Source: Rhodobacterales bacterium 32-67-9 (GTDB taxonomy: Bacteria > Pseudomonadota > Alphaproteobacteria > Rhodobacterales > Rhodobacteraceae). Taken from it: a DNA stretch of 64,000 bases. The DNA lies in contig NCEA01000018.1 of NCBI GenBank assembly GCA_002280515.1, positions 1 to 64,000 of the forward strand, written 5' to 3'. Positions 19,382 to 27,372 of this stretch are shown here, piece by piece; positions within the stretch are counted from its first letter, which is position 1, and every line of letters begins with the position of its first letter. The notes under the pieces are model-generated. The model was given only the letters and a program-made list of their open reading frames with translations. It was not told the DNA's origin and made no database searches. The position numbers were made by a program, and so were the translations under genes.

Positions 19382-20146
19382 ATGTCCCTGCCGCGCCTCC
19401 CCTCCTTCCGACTTGACGGCCGCCGCGCGCTGGTCGCCGGCGCTTCGTCGGGCATCGGCGCGGCCTGTGCCGCCGCCCTGGCGGAACAGGGCGCCCATGT
19501 CGTCTGTGCCGCACGCGGGGAAGAGCGGCTGGCGGCCACTGTGGCGGAAATAGTGGCGCGCAGGCAGAGCGCTTCGGCGCTGCCGCTCGACATTGGTGAC
19601 ATCCAAGCGATGGATGCAGCTCTTGCCGTCGAAGCGCCTTTCGACATTGTCGTGAATTCTGCCGGCCTTGCCCGCCATTCGGCTGCCGTGGATACGCGGC
19701 CTGAGGATTTCGACGCCGTCATGGCGATCAACTTGCGGGCCGCCTATTTCCTGTCGACTGCCGCCGCCCGCGCCATGATCGCCCGCGGCAAGGGTGGCTC
19801 GATCATCCACATCTCCAGCCAGATGGGGCATGTCGGCGGTGTCGACCGCGCGGTCTACTGCGCGTCCAAACACGCGATCGAAGGCATGGTGAAGTCGATG
19901 GCGCTGGAATGGGGCCGCGCCGGCATCCGCATAAACACGGTCTGCCCGACCTTCATTCGAACGCCGCTGACCGAAGGAACCTTCGCCAATCCCGAACGGG
20001 TCCGCTGGATCGAGGAGAAGATCAAGCTGGGACGCGTTGGAACGGTCGAGGATATCATGGGGGCGGTGGTCTATCTCGCCTCCGACGCCTCTGCCCTGGT
20101 TACCGGAAGCGCGCTCATGGTGGATGGAGGCTGGACAGCGGACTGA
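19382..20146 (+). CDS. SDR-family NAD(P)-dependent oxidoreductase
   Basis: A 254-residue classical SDR. It has the nucleotide motif AGASSGIG near the N-terminus, NSAG (NNAG equivalent) at about 93, the Ser of SSQMG, the catalytic YCASK, and the ending VTGSALMVDGGW. It should reversibly oxidise an alcohol to a ketone. The ATG at 19382 lies four bases after the HisD-like stop, and the stop overlaps the LacI gene start by one base, so it belongs to the same operon. A frame extending further upstream overlaps the HisD-like gene and was rejected. Confidence 0.9.
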   Translation: MSLPRLPSFRLDGRRALVAGASSGIGAACAAALAEQGAHVVCAARGEERLAATVAEIVARRQSASALPLDIGDIQAMDAALAVEAPFDIVVNSAGLARHSAAVDTRPEDFDAVMAINLRAAYFLSTAAARAMIARGKGGSIIHISSQMGHVGGVDRAVYCASKHAIEGMVKSMALEWGRAGIRINTVCPTFIRTPLTEGTFANPERVRWIEEKIKLGRVGTVEDIMGAVVYLASDASALVTGSALMVDGGWTAD

Positions 20147-21168
20147 TGGCGATCGAGAAAGTGACATCCCAGGACGTGGCGCGGTTGGCGGGCGTCAGCC
20201 AGTCGGCGGTCAGCCGGGTCTTTACCCCCGGCGCGTCCGTTTCGCCGGCGATGGCCGAAAAGGTGCGCAAGGCGGCGAGCGAGCTTGGTTATCGCCCGAA
20301 CGTTCTAGCCCGTTCGCTCATCACCGGACGGTCACGGATCATTGGCCTCGTCGTCGCCTATCTGGAAAACCAGTTCTATCCCGTCGCACTCGAACGTCTG
20401 TCACGCGCGCTGCAGGTAGAAGGCTACCATATCCTCGTGTTCATGGCCGAGAACTCCGTGGAGGGCGTCGCCGAGGTCATGCAGGAGTTGATCGACTATC
20501 AGGTCGACGGCATCATCACCGCCTCGGTCGGAATGACCACCGACCTGACGCTGCGGTGCGCGGCGGCGGGCATCCCGGTCGTCATGTTCAACCGTGGCCA
20601 GGACGGCCTGGTCCATTCCTCGGTCACTTCTGCGAACGTCGCGGGCGGCGCGCGTGCGGCTGAATTCCTCGCTGCGGGGGGGCACCGCCGCATCGCTCAC
20701 ATCGCCGGCTGGGACGGCTCCTCGACCGGGCGGGACCGGCGTCAGGGGTTTCTCGACGGGTTGGTCGCCTCGGGACGCAAGCCAATTGCGGTCATCGACG
20801 GGATGTACAGTCGCGATGCCGCGGCGGATGCCGCGCGCCAGATGATGGCATTGGCAGAACCGCCCGACGCGATCTTTGTCGGCAACGACCACATGGCCTT
20901 CGCCGTGATGGACGTGCTGCGTTACGAGCTTCATCTTTCGATCCCGGGGGATGTCTCGATCGTGGGATACGACGACGTGCCGCTTGCCGCCTGGGCGGCC
21001 TATGACCTGACGACGGTGCGCCAGCCGGTCAAGCGCATGGTTCAGGCGACCGTCTCGACCATAGTCGCCAAGATCGAGGATCCGACCCGCCCGCCGCAGA
21101 AGATCGAGATCGACGGGCCGCTGATCTTGCGAAAATCCGCCCGCATTCCTGAAGGATGGCTACGATGA
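20146..21168 (+). CDS. LacI-family transcriptional regulator
   Basis: A 340-residue repressor. The N-terminal helix-turn-helix is classical (SQDVARLAGVSQSAVSRVF), followed by the hinge helix region RPNVLARSLITGRS and a periplasmic-binding-protein-like ligand domain with IGLVVAYLENQFYPVALE and DVSIVGYDDVPLAAW. It lies in the operon it probably controls. Palindromes of LacI type occur upstream at 10605, 13075 and 13098. The inducer is likely the imported compound or a breakdown product. It starts in a TGATG overlap with the SDR and ends in an ATGA overlap with the next gene. Confidence 0.93.
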   Translation: MAIEKVTSQDVARLAGVSQSAVSRVFTPGASVSPAMAEKVRKAASELGYRPNVLARSLITGRSRIIGLVVAYLENQFYPVALERLSRALQVEGYHILVFMAENSVEGVAEVMQELIDYQVDGIITASVGMTTDLTLRCAAAGIPVVMFNRGQDGLVHSSVTSANVAGGARAAEFLAAGGHRRIAHIAGWDGSSTGRDRRQGFLDGLVASGRKPIAVIDGMYSRDAAADAARQMMALAEPPDAIFVGNDHMAFAVMDVLRYELHLSIPGDVSIVGYDDVPLAAWAAYDLTTVRQPVKRMVQATVSTIVAKIEDPTRPPQKIEIDGPLILRKSARIPEGWLR

Positions 21169-22139
21169 AAGGGTTTGACCCGCGGTTTCGGGATTTTCCC
21201 GACTACATCCTCGGTATCACGAGGGAGATTTGGGAAGATCGCGGCATCGCCACGCTGCACCATTACTACGCCCCGGACATCGTCGTGCGATCACCCGGTT
21301 CGGTCGTGGTCGGCAATCAGGGTGTGATCGCCGCGACCATGGCAACGCTGGCCGAGTTCCCCGACCGCAAGCTTTTCGGCGAGGACGTGATTTGGTCCGG
21401 CACGCCCGAGGACGGAATGCTGAGTTCCCATCGCATCCTGTCTACGGCCACCCATCTCGGCGATGGGATCTATGGTCGCGCAAGCGGGCGCAAGCTCTGC
21501 TACCGGATCATCGCCGACTGCCACGCCATCGACAACCAGATCAACGACGAATGGCTGATCCGCGACCAGGGCGCGATCGTGCGCCAGATGGGGATCGACG
21601 CACGCGATTTTGCCCGTGACCTGATCGCCCGCGAAGGCGGAGCAGAGGCATGCATCCGTCCGCTCACGCCCGCCACGGACCGACCGGGCCCCTACACCGG
21701 AACCGGCAATGACAACGAATGGGGGCAGCGCTACGCCGACCTCCTGACGCGTATCATGTCGGCCGACATGGCGGCTATTCCGGCGGAGTATGACCGCGCC
21801 TGTCAGTTGGAGCATCCGGGCGGCGTGACCGGTCATGGCCGCGATGCCGCCGATCGCTTCTGGATGTCGCTGCGCGCGGCCTTCCCCGATGCCGCGTTCA
21901 CGGTTCATCACCGGATCGGACGCGATGATCCGAAGATGCCGCCACGTGCGGCCCTGCGCTGGAGCCTCAGCGGGCGGAATACAGGCTGGGGCGCCTTTGG
22001 TCGCCCGACCGGCGCCGAGATTTACCTGCTGGGCCTGTCACATGCCGAATTCGGACCGTGGGGCCTGCGCCGCGAATATGTTCTGTTCGACGAAACCGCG
22101 ATCTGGAAACAGATCCTGCTTCAGACCGGTGAAGTCTGA
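21165..22139 (+). CDS. NTF2/SnoaL-like protein with two domains (type 1 paralogue)
   Basis: A 324-residue protein with two NTF2-like domains. It is a paralogue of the product at 10658: IWEDRGIATLHHYY, IIADCHAIDNQINDEW and, in domain 2, WSLSGRNTGWGAFGRPTGAEIY align with that protein. The start at 21165 overlaps the LacI stop (ATGA) and has AAGGA upstream; an ATG three codons earlier is also in frame. Function unknown. Having two copies of this type under one regulon suggests successive or stereospecific steps on related substrates, which is inference. Confidence 0.8.
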   Translation: MKGFDPRFRDFPDYILGITREIWEDRGIATLHHYYAPDIVVRSPGSVVVGNQGVIAATMATLAEFPDRKLFGEDVIWSGTPEDGMLSSHRILSTATHLGDGIYGRASGRKLCYRIIADCHAIDNQINDEWLIRDQGAIVRQMGIDARDFARDLIAREGGAEACIRPLTPATDRPGPYTGTGNDNEWGQRYADLLTRIMSADMAAIPAEYDRACQLEHPGGVTGHGRDAADRFWMSLRAAFPDAAFTVHHRIGRDDPKMPPRAALRWSLSGRNTGWGAFGRPTGAEIYLLGLSHAEFGPWGLRREYVLFDETAIWKQILLQTGEV

Positions 22140-22319
22140 GATGGCCCTCCGTCGCCCGTCCCGGTGCCTGCCCCGCGGCCTGCGCGAGGCGGATGCAATG
22201 CGCCGCTTCCATGTCTATCGGCAAGGCCTCCGATCCCGCCGTCTCAACCTCCATCCGCCGGGAACGCGGCGGTCATCCGGATTGATCACACTGAACGTCC
22301 TTTTTCATGGAACACCAAA

Positions 22320-23285
22320 ATGACCCCGCAAGAGATGGAAACCCGCATCGTCCGCTACGGCGAGCTTCAGCCCTGCAAGACAGCCTTCATCGACGCCCAC
22401 ACGCCCGGCTCGAACCAGAAGGAAAACTTCACGATTATCGGCGGGGGCGTATCAGAAAGCCCCGACCAGCACGTCCATATCTCGATCCCGCATGGCTTCA
22501 ACATCGGTGCGGCGGGCCAGCCGCCGAAGTGCCGCAACTCGCTCCACAGCCATCGCACTGCCGAGGTGTTCTTCGTCCTTTCCGGGCGCTGGCGCTTCTT
22601 CTGGGGCCGCTGGGGCACTGCCGGCGAGGTGGTGCTGGAAGAGGGTGACATCTTTAATATTCCGACCGGGATCTTCCGGGGCTTCGAGAATATCGGTACC
22701 GACTACGGGATGATCATGGCGATCCTCGGCGGCGACGATGCCGGCGGCGGTGTGATCTGGGCGCCGCAGGTGATCGAAGACGCCAGGGACCACGGACTTG
22801 TCCTGTCCGAAAAGGGCAAGCTCTATGATACCAAGAAGGGACAGAACCTGCCCGCCGGCGTGAAGCCCATGCCGCTTCTGACGGATGAGCAGCTGAAAAC
22901 CTTCCCCGAACCCGCCACCGCGGAGGTGATCCCGAACCATATCGCGCGCTATTGGGATCTCGTCGCTCTGGCCGACCGCAAGCCTGCGAAGGTGATCGGT
23001 CTGAACGGCAAACTGCGCGACAAGCCGGGGTTCGAGGTCGATTTCATCACCCGCGCCTCTTCCTCCGACGCCAGGCACAAAAATGACAGGCCCTCCGTTC
23101 TCATGCCGGTCAAGGGCCACTGGCGGGTGGAATGGGACGGCGGCGCGAGTGTCCTTGCCCCCGGCGACACGATGAGCGTTCCCGAAAACCTCGCACATTC
23201 CGCCCGGCCCTCGATGACGGGCGAAGCGGCTCTGTATCACATCGTCGCGACGGACGATCCCGCAGGCCCGACCTGGCGCGGATGA
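22320..23285 (+). CDS. cupin-domain protein, two cupin modules
   Basis: A 321-residue protein with cupin-like beta-barrel segments in both halves. The first half has LHSHRTAEVFFVLSGRWRFFWG (His-x-His and Glu as expected for a metal site), then GDIFNIPTGIFRGFENIG (second cupin motif). The second half has VLMPVKGHWRVEW and LAPGDTMSVPENLAHSARP but fewer metal ligands. The layout resembles bicupin dioxygenases or isomerases; the reaction is not assignable. The ATG at 22320 is chosen because the domain starts directly after it; the frame is open back to 22164 with no support. 180 bp separate it from the preceding gene. Confidence 0.75.
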   Translation: MTPQEMETRIVRYGELQPCKTAFIDAHTPGSNQKENFTIIGGGVSESPDQHVHISIPHGFNIGAAGQPPKCRNSLHSHRTAEVFFVLSGRWRFFWGRWGTAGEVVLEEGDIFNIPTGIFRGFENIGTDYGMIMAILGGDDAGGGVIWAPQVIEDARDHGLVLSEKGKLYDTKKGQNLPAGVKPMPLLTDEQLKTFPEPATAEVIPNHIARYWDLVALADRKPAKVIGLNGKLRDKPGFEVDFITRASSSDARHKNDRPSVLMPVKGHWRVEWDGGASVLAPGDTMSVPENLAHSARPSMTGEAALYHIVATDDPAGPTWRG

Positions 23286-23358
23286 TGTGAAGTAAATCGC
23301 CTCTCCCGTTCCATGGCGACGGGGGGCGCAAAGGTTGTGATGCCGAAGGAGGCCGCTG

Positions 23359-24483
23359 ATGAGCCGGATATTGACAACCCATGTGGGCAGCCTGCCGCGT
23401 TCGCAGCAGGTGGTGGACTTCATCTTCGCCCGCGAGCGGAACGAGGCGTACGACCCTTCTGCCTTCGACGCCTGCATGACCCGCGCCGTGTCCGAGACGG
23501 TTCGCAGGCAGGTCGAGGCAGGCGTCGATATCATTTCGGACGGTGAGACCTCCAAGATCAGTTACGCAACTTACGTCAAGGACCGCTACACCGGCTTCGA
23601 CGGCGACAGCCCTCGCAACGCGCCGGCCGACCTGAAGCTGTTTCCCCGGTTTCTCGAACGCCTTGCGAATGACGGCGGAACGCCGAAATATGCCCGACCG
23701 ATGTGCGTGGACGCGGTGCGCTCAAAAGGGCAGGGGGAACTGGAGAAGGATATCGCGAACCTCAAGGTCGCGATGGCCGCGCACGGCGCGAAGCGCGGTT
23801 TCATGAACGCAGCTTCGCCCGGGGTGATCTCGCTCTTCCTTCAGAACGCGTTCTACAAGACCCGGGAAACCTATCTGGCGGCCCTGGCCGACGCGATGAA
23901 GGCGGAATACGAAACGATCGTCGCGGCCGGCCTCGACTTGCAGCTGGATTGCCCCGATCTCGCGCTGTCGCGCCACATGCTCTTCACCGACCTGTCCGAC
24001 GAAGAGTTCGTCAAGGTTGCCAACTTGCACGTCGAGGTGCTCAATCATGCGCTGCGCGACGTGCCGGCAGAGAAGGTCCGTATCCACATCTGTTGGGGCA
24101 ACTACGAAGGCCCGCACGTCTGCGACATCCCGATGGGCCGCATGTTCACCACGCTGATGTCCGCCAAGCCGCGCTATCTGTTGTTTGAAACGTCGAACCC
24201 GCGACATGGTCATGAGTGGACCGTGTTCAGCGACCGCCGTGCGGAAATTCCCGAGGATAAGATCCTCGTTCCCGGCGCGGTCGATACGACGACGAATTTC
24301 GTAGAGCATCCCGAACTTGTCCGGCAAAGACTTGAAAGATTCAGCGATATCGTCGGGAAGGACCGCGTCATCGCCGGCAGCGATTGCGGCTTCGGCACCT
24401 TCGCGGGTTTCGGTGCGGTCGATCCCGACATCGCCTATGCCAAGCTGAGGACGCTGGCCGAAGGGGCGGCGCTGGTGAAGTGA
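23359..24483 (+). CDS. cobalamin-independent methionine-synthase-like (MetE C-terminal family) protein
   Basis: A 374-residue stand-alone MetE-type barrel. It starts with TTHVGSLPRSQ and carries the zinc ligands of the family: His-x-Cys in RIHICWGNYEGPH and the late Cys in GSDCGFGTF, plus the acid in DGETSK. Such short MetE-like proteins transfer methyl or alkyl groups between thiols; epoxyalkane:CoM transferase belongs to this family. It lacks the N-terminal half of real MetE, so methionine synthesis is unlikely. A strong AAGGAGG box precedes the ATG by six bases. The stop overlaps the next gene (GTGA). It suggests a thiol, thioether or methoxy step in the island's pathway. Confidence 0.85.
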   Translation: MSRILTTHVGSLPRSQQVVDFIFARERNEAYDPSAFDACMTRAVSETVRRQVEAGVDIISDGETSKISYATYVKDRYTGFDGDSPRNAPADLKLFPRFLERLANDGGTPKYARPMCVDAVRSKGQGELEKDIANLKVAMAAHGAKRGFMNAASPGVISLFLQNAFYKTRETYLAALADAMKAEYETIVAAGLDLQLDCPDLALSRHMLFTDLSDEEFVKVANLHVEVLNHALRDVPAEKVRIHICWGNYEGPHVCDIPMGRMFTTLMSAKPRYLLFETSNPRHGHEWTVFSDRRAEIPEDKILVPGAVDTTTNFVEHPELVRQRLERFSDIVGKDRVIAGSDCGFGTFAGFGAVDPDIAYAKLRTLAEGAALVK

Positions 24484-25172
24484 CGCCACTGGTTCTCTTG
24501 CCCGGAATGATGTGCGACGCGAGGCTCTTTAGCCCCCAGATCGCCGCGCTCGGGACGTCCCGTGCGATACAGATCGCGCCGGTCACGAACCACGCATCGA
24601 CTGGTGCCCTCGCTGCCGAGATCCTCAGCCATGCTCCCCCGAGCTTCGCCCTTGCCGGACTGTCGATGGGCGGCATCGTCGCGATGGAGATTATGGCGCA
24701 GGCGCCCGAACGCGTGACGCGACTCGCACTTCTCGACACCAACCCTCGCGCCGAACTGCCCGAGGTGCGCGCCGGCCGCGACCCGCAGATGGAGCGTGTC
24801 CGCAGGGGTGGACTGCATGAGGTGATGCGGGACGAGATGAAGCCGAACTACCTGATCGAGGGTCCGGGCAAGGCGTCGGTGATGGCGCTTTGCATGGCGA
24901 TGGCGATGGACCTCGGCCCCGAAGTCTTTCTGCGCCAGTCGCTCGCATTGCGCGACCGGCCCGACCGTCAGAAGGTGTTGCAAGGCGTCAAAGTGCCGAC
25001 GCTGGTGCTTTGCGGGCGCGAAGACAGGCTTTGCCCGGTTGAACGGCACGAACTGATGCACCGGCTGATCCCGCACTCGCATCTGGAGATTGTCGAGGAT
25101 GCGGCGCACATTCCGACGTTGGAGCAACCGGAACGGACGACGGCGGCGCTGGCCCGCTGGCTGGAGGAATGA
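24480..25172 (+). CDS. alpha/beta hydrolase
   Basis: A 230-residue alpha/beta-hydrolase. The nucleophile elbow is GLSMGG, the acid is probably in CGREDRLCP, and the catalytic His in DAAHIPTLEQP. The early LLPGMMCDARLF contains the oxyanion-hole segment. The GTG start overlaps the MetE-like stop by four bases, which decides it over longer frames. Probably cleaves an ester, thioester or C-C bond of a pathway intermediate; which one is unknown. Confidence 0.85.
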   Translation: MTPLVLLPGMMCDARLFSPQIAALGTSRAIQIAPVTNHASTGALAAEILSHAPPSFALAGLSMGGIVAMEIMAQAPERVTRLALLDTNPRAELPEVRAGRDPQMERVRRGGLHEVMRDEMKPNYLIEGPGKASVMALCMAMAMDLGPEVFLRQSLALRDRPDRQKVLQGVKVPTLVLCGREDRLCPVERHELMHRLIPHSHLEIVEDAAHIPTLEQPERTTAALARWLEE

Positions 25173-25867
25173 TGGACGAGAAACTGTTGAAGCTACTGCA
25201 ATCGGTCGACACGCCGACGGTCTGCAACGCCATCGAGGTTGCCGAGGGGCGGCGGGGCTTCGACCGCTTCACGCGCGGGACAATGATTGCGACCGATCCC
25301 GACGCGGGCGCCGTTGTGGGCTTTGCCCGGACCGCGAAGATTGCGGCACGGGAACCGTCCACCGAGGCGCCCGGCACGATCCGCGAGCGGCGGATGGCGT
25401 ATTACCGCTACATGGCTGAAGCCCCGCGCCCTGCCATCGCAGTGATCGAGGATGTCGATTTCCCTCACGCGATTGGCGCCTATTGGGGCGAGATAAATAC
25501 CACGGTTCACAAGGGCTTTGGCCTTGCTGGCGCCCTGACCAATGGCGTTGTCCGCGACCTTGGCGACCTGCCCGAGGGCTTTCCGGTCGTTGCAGGCTCT
25601 GTCGGGCCGAGCCACGGCTTCGTCCACATCCGGGAGATAGACACCCCGGTCTCGATCTTTGGCCTGACCGTCGCGCCCGGCGAACTGGTCCATGCCGACC
25701 GGCACGGAGCCGTTGTCATTCCGGAAAACCTGATTCCGCTGATCGGGGCCGCGATCAGCAAACTGCTCCTGACGGAACGTCTGATCCTGGAGCCGGCGCG
25801 CGCAGACGGCTTCGACTTCGCCCGGTTCGAGGCGGCCTGGGCGGCCTTCGAACAGGCACGCACCTGA
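25169..25867 (+). CDS. RraA-family protein (aldolase/decarboxylase-like)
   Basis: A 232-residue RraA-type protein. Members include 4-hydroxy-4-methyl-2-oxoglutarate / 4-carboxy-4-hydroxy-2-oxoadipate aldolases and oxaloacetate decarboxylases as well as the RNase E inhibitor. The N-terminal helix VDTPTVCNAIE and the active-site stretch GFGLAGALTNGVVRDL (with the Arg-Asp that bind pyruvate and the metal) argue for an enzyme, as does VHADRHGAVVIP. Two in-frame ATGs (25169, 25172) overlap or touch the preceding stop; the second has better spacing to GGAGG. In a catabolic operon a final retro-aldol or decarboxylation step yielding pyruvate is plausible. Confidence 0.85.
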   Translation: MMDEKLLKLLQSVDTPTVCNAIEVAEGRRGFDRFTRGTMIATDPDAGAVVGFARTAKIAAREPSTEAPGTIRERRMAYYRYMAEAPRPAIAVIEDVDFPHAIGAYWGEINTTVHKGFGLAGALTNGVVRDLGDLPEGFPVVAGSVGPSHGFVHIREIDTPVSIFGLTVAPGELVHADRHGAVVIPENLIPLIGAAISKLLLTERLILEPARADGFDFARFEAAWAAFEQART

Positions 25868-25868
25868 C

Positions 25869-26030
25869 ATGACCAGCCCCGACGAGAGGGAGTTCGACAC
25901 GGCGTTGAAGAAGGCGGGCCTGAAGCCCGACGCCCACGACAAGGCGGCGGCGCTCAAGGTCTTCCGGTATCTTCAGGATGCCAAGGCGGGGCTGGCGCGG
26001 GAAGAGCGGAATACCGATGAGCGCAACTGA
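25869..26030 (+). CDS. small protein preceding the amidase
   Basis: A 53-residue frame (MTSPDEREFDTALKKAGL...) starting one base after the RraA-like stop and ending 14 bases inside the amidase gene. Composition is acidic/basic and helical with no signal or membrane segment; I do not recognise a family. The overlap with the amidase recalls AtzG, the small partner of the AtzE amidase, which is similarly placed, but I see no clear sequence match. Codon use is like its neighbours, which supports it as a real gene. Confidence 0.6.
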   Translation: MTSPDEREFDTALKKAGLKPDAHDKAAALKVFRYLQDAKAGLAREERNTDERN

Positions 26031-27372
26031 TCTGAGTATATCGGACGCCGGTCGCGCCTTGAGGGAGGGGCGGCTGACGGCGCGGGCATTGCTGGAGGCC
26101 CATCTCACCCGCATTGACCGGCTGGAACCTCAGGTGCGCGCCTTCGTTCATCTCGACCGGAACGTCTCTCTGGCCGCGGCGGATATCGCGGATTCCGAAA
26201 CCGCCGGGGGGCGGTACAGGGGGCCGCTTCATGGCATTCCCTTTGCGGTCAAGGATCTGATCGACGTTGCCCTGATGCCGACGCGTTGCGGCAGTCGGGC
26301 GCAACAGGCGAATGTACCCCGAACGAGCGCCGCGATTGTCGACCTTCTGGTCGCGGCGGGCGCGGTTCCTCTGGGCAAGGTTGCGACCTATGAATACGCG
26401 CTGACCGGGCCCAGCTTCGATGGCGCGAACCCGCCTGCGAGGAACCCATGGAATGTGGCGCATGTGACGGGCGGGTCATCCTCGGGGTCTGCCGCTGCGG
26501 TGGCGGCGGGCCTCGTCCGGTTCGCGATCGGCACCGACACCGGCGGATCGGTACGGAGTCCCGCTGCCTATTGCGGGGTTGTCGGACTGAAGCCAACGAG
26601 GGGCCAGTTGCCGCTGGACGGCGTCTTCCCTCTCTCGCCCAGCCTGGATCATGTGGGCATCATCTGCGCCAGCGTCGCAGACGCGGCAATCGTGCAGTCG
26701 ATCCTTGCGCCTGCCTCAAACGCCAACACGGCGCTGGATGCGGGAGCACGCGATTTATCCGTCGGTTACGCGCGGGGCTGGTTCGCCGAGGATCCGGCGG
26801 TCTCGCCCGCCGTCGTTGAACTGATGGACGACGCCGTGGCAGTGCTTTCGATGCTGGGCGCACGGATATCAATGGTCGCCCTGCCGGATTACAGTCTGGC
26901 CGAGGCTGCGGGTGCGGTCCTTATTCATGCCGAGGCGCTGGAGGTTCATCGCGAGGTACTGGGCCCGCATTGGGCCGACTACGGCCGGCAGGCCCGTCAG
27001 AGCCTTTCGGCCGGCATCGCTCTATCACCGACGGATGTGGCAAGGGCACGGTCCCATGCGCTGCGGTTTGCGGATGAAGTCGACGCCCTCCTCTCGGCGC
27101 ATGATGTGATCGTGATGCCAACAACGCTGACCACCGCTCCACCCCTCTCTGTGTCGGAGAATGAGGAATCCGTCTGGACGCCGATGCGCACGTTGCCGTT
27201 CAACTTGACGGGCCATCCTGCGATGTCGGTGCCGATGGGCTTCGCCGGAGGACTGCCTTTGGGTCTGCAAATCATCGGGCGCAAGGGGTGCGAAGTGATG
27301 GTTTGCCGCGTCGGTGCGGCATTCGAAGCCGCGACCGATCACGCGGCGCAGCGGCCCTATCTGCCCGACTGA
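26017..27372 (+). CDS. amidase (amidase signature family)
   Basis: A 451-residue amidase with the Ser-cisSer-Lys triad: Lys in PFAVKDLID, the cis-Ser in THVTGGSSSGSAAAVAAG-type glycine/serine-rich loop (here HVTGGSSSGSAAAVAAG) and the nucleophile in GTDTGGSVRSPAAY. It hydrolyses a carboxamide to acid and ammonia. The ATG at 26017 is internal to the small upstream gene, so translation is probably coupled. The C-terminus overlaps the end of the convergent HisD-like gene by 16 bp. The substrate is unknown; related enzymes include GatA, AtzE and allophanate or indoleacetamide hydrolases. Confidence 0.88.
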   Translation: MSATDLSISDAGRALREGRLTARALLEAHLTRIDRLEPQVRAFVHLDRNVSLAAADIADSETAGGRYRGPLHGIPFAVKDLIDVALMPTRCGSRAQQANVPRTSAAIVDLLVAAGAVPLGKVATYEYALTGPSFDGANPPARNPWNVAHVTGGSSSGSAAAVAAGLVRFAIGTDTGGSVRSPAAYCGVVGLKPTRGQLPLDGVFPLSPSLDHVGIICASVADAAIVQSILAPASNANTALDAGARDLSVGYARGWFAEDPAVSPAVVELMDDAVAVLSMLGARISMVALPDYSLAEAAGAVLIHAEALEVHREVLGPHWADYGRQARQSLSAGIALSPTDVARARSHALRFADEVDALLSAHDVIVMPTTLTTAPPLSVSENEESVWTPMRTLPFNLTGHPAMSVPMGFAGGLPLGLQIIGRKGCEVMVCRVGAAFEAATDHAAQRPYLPD

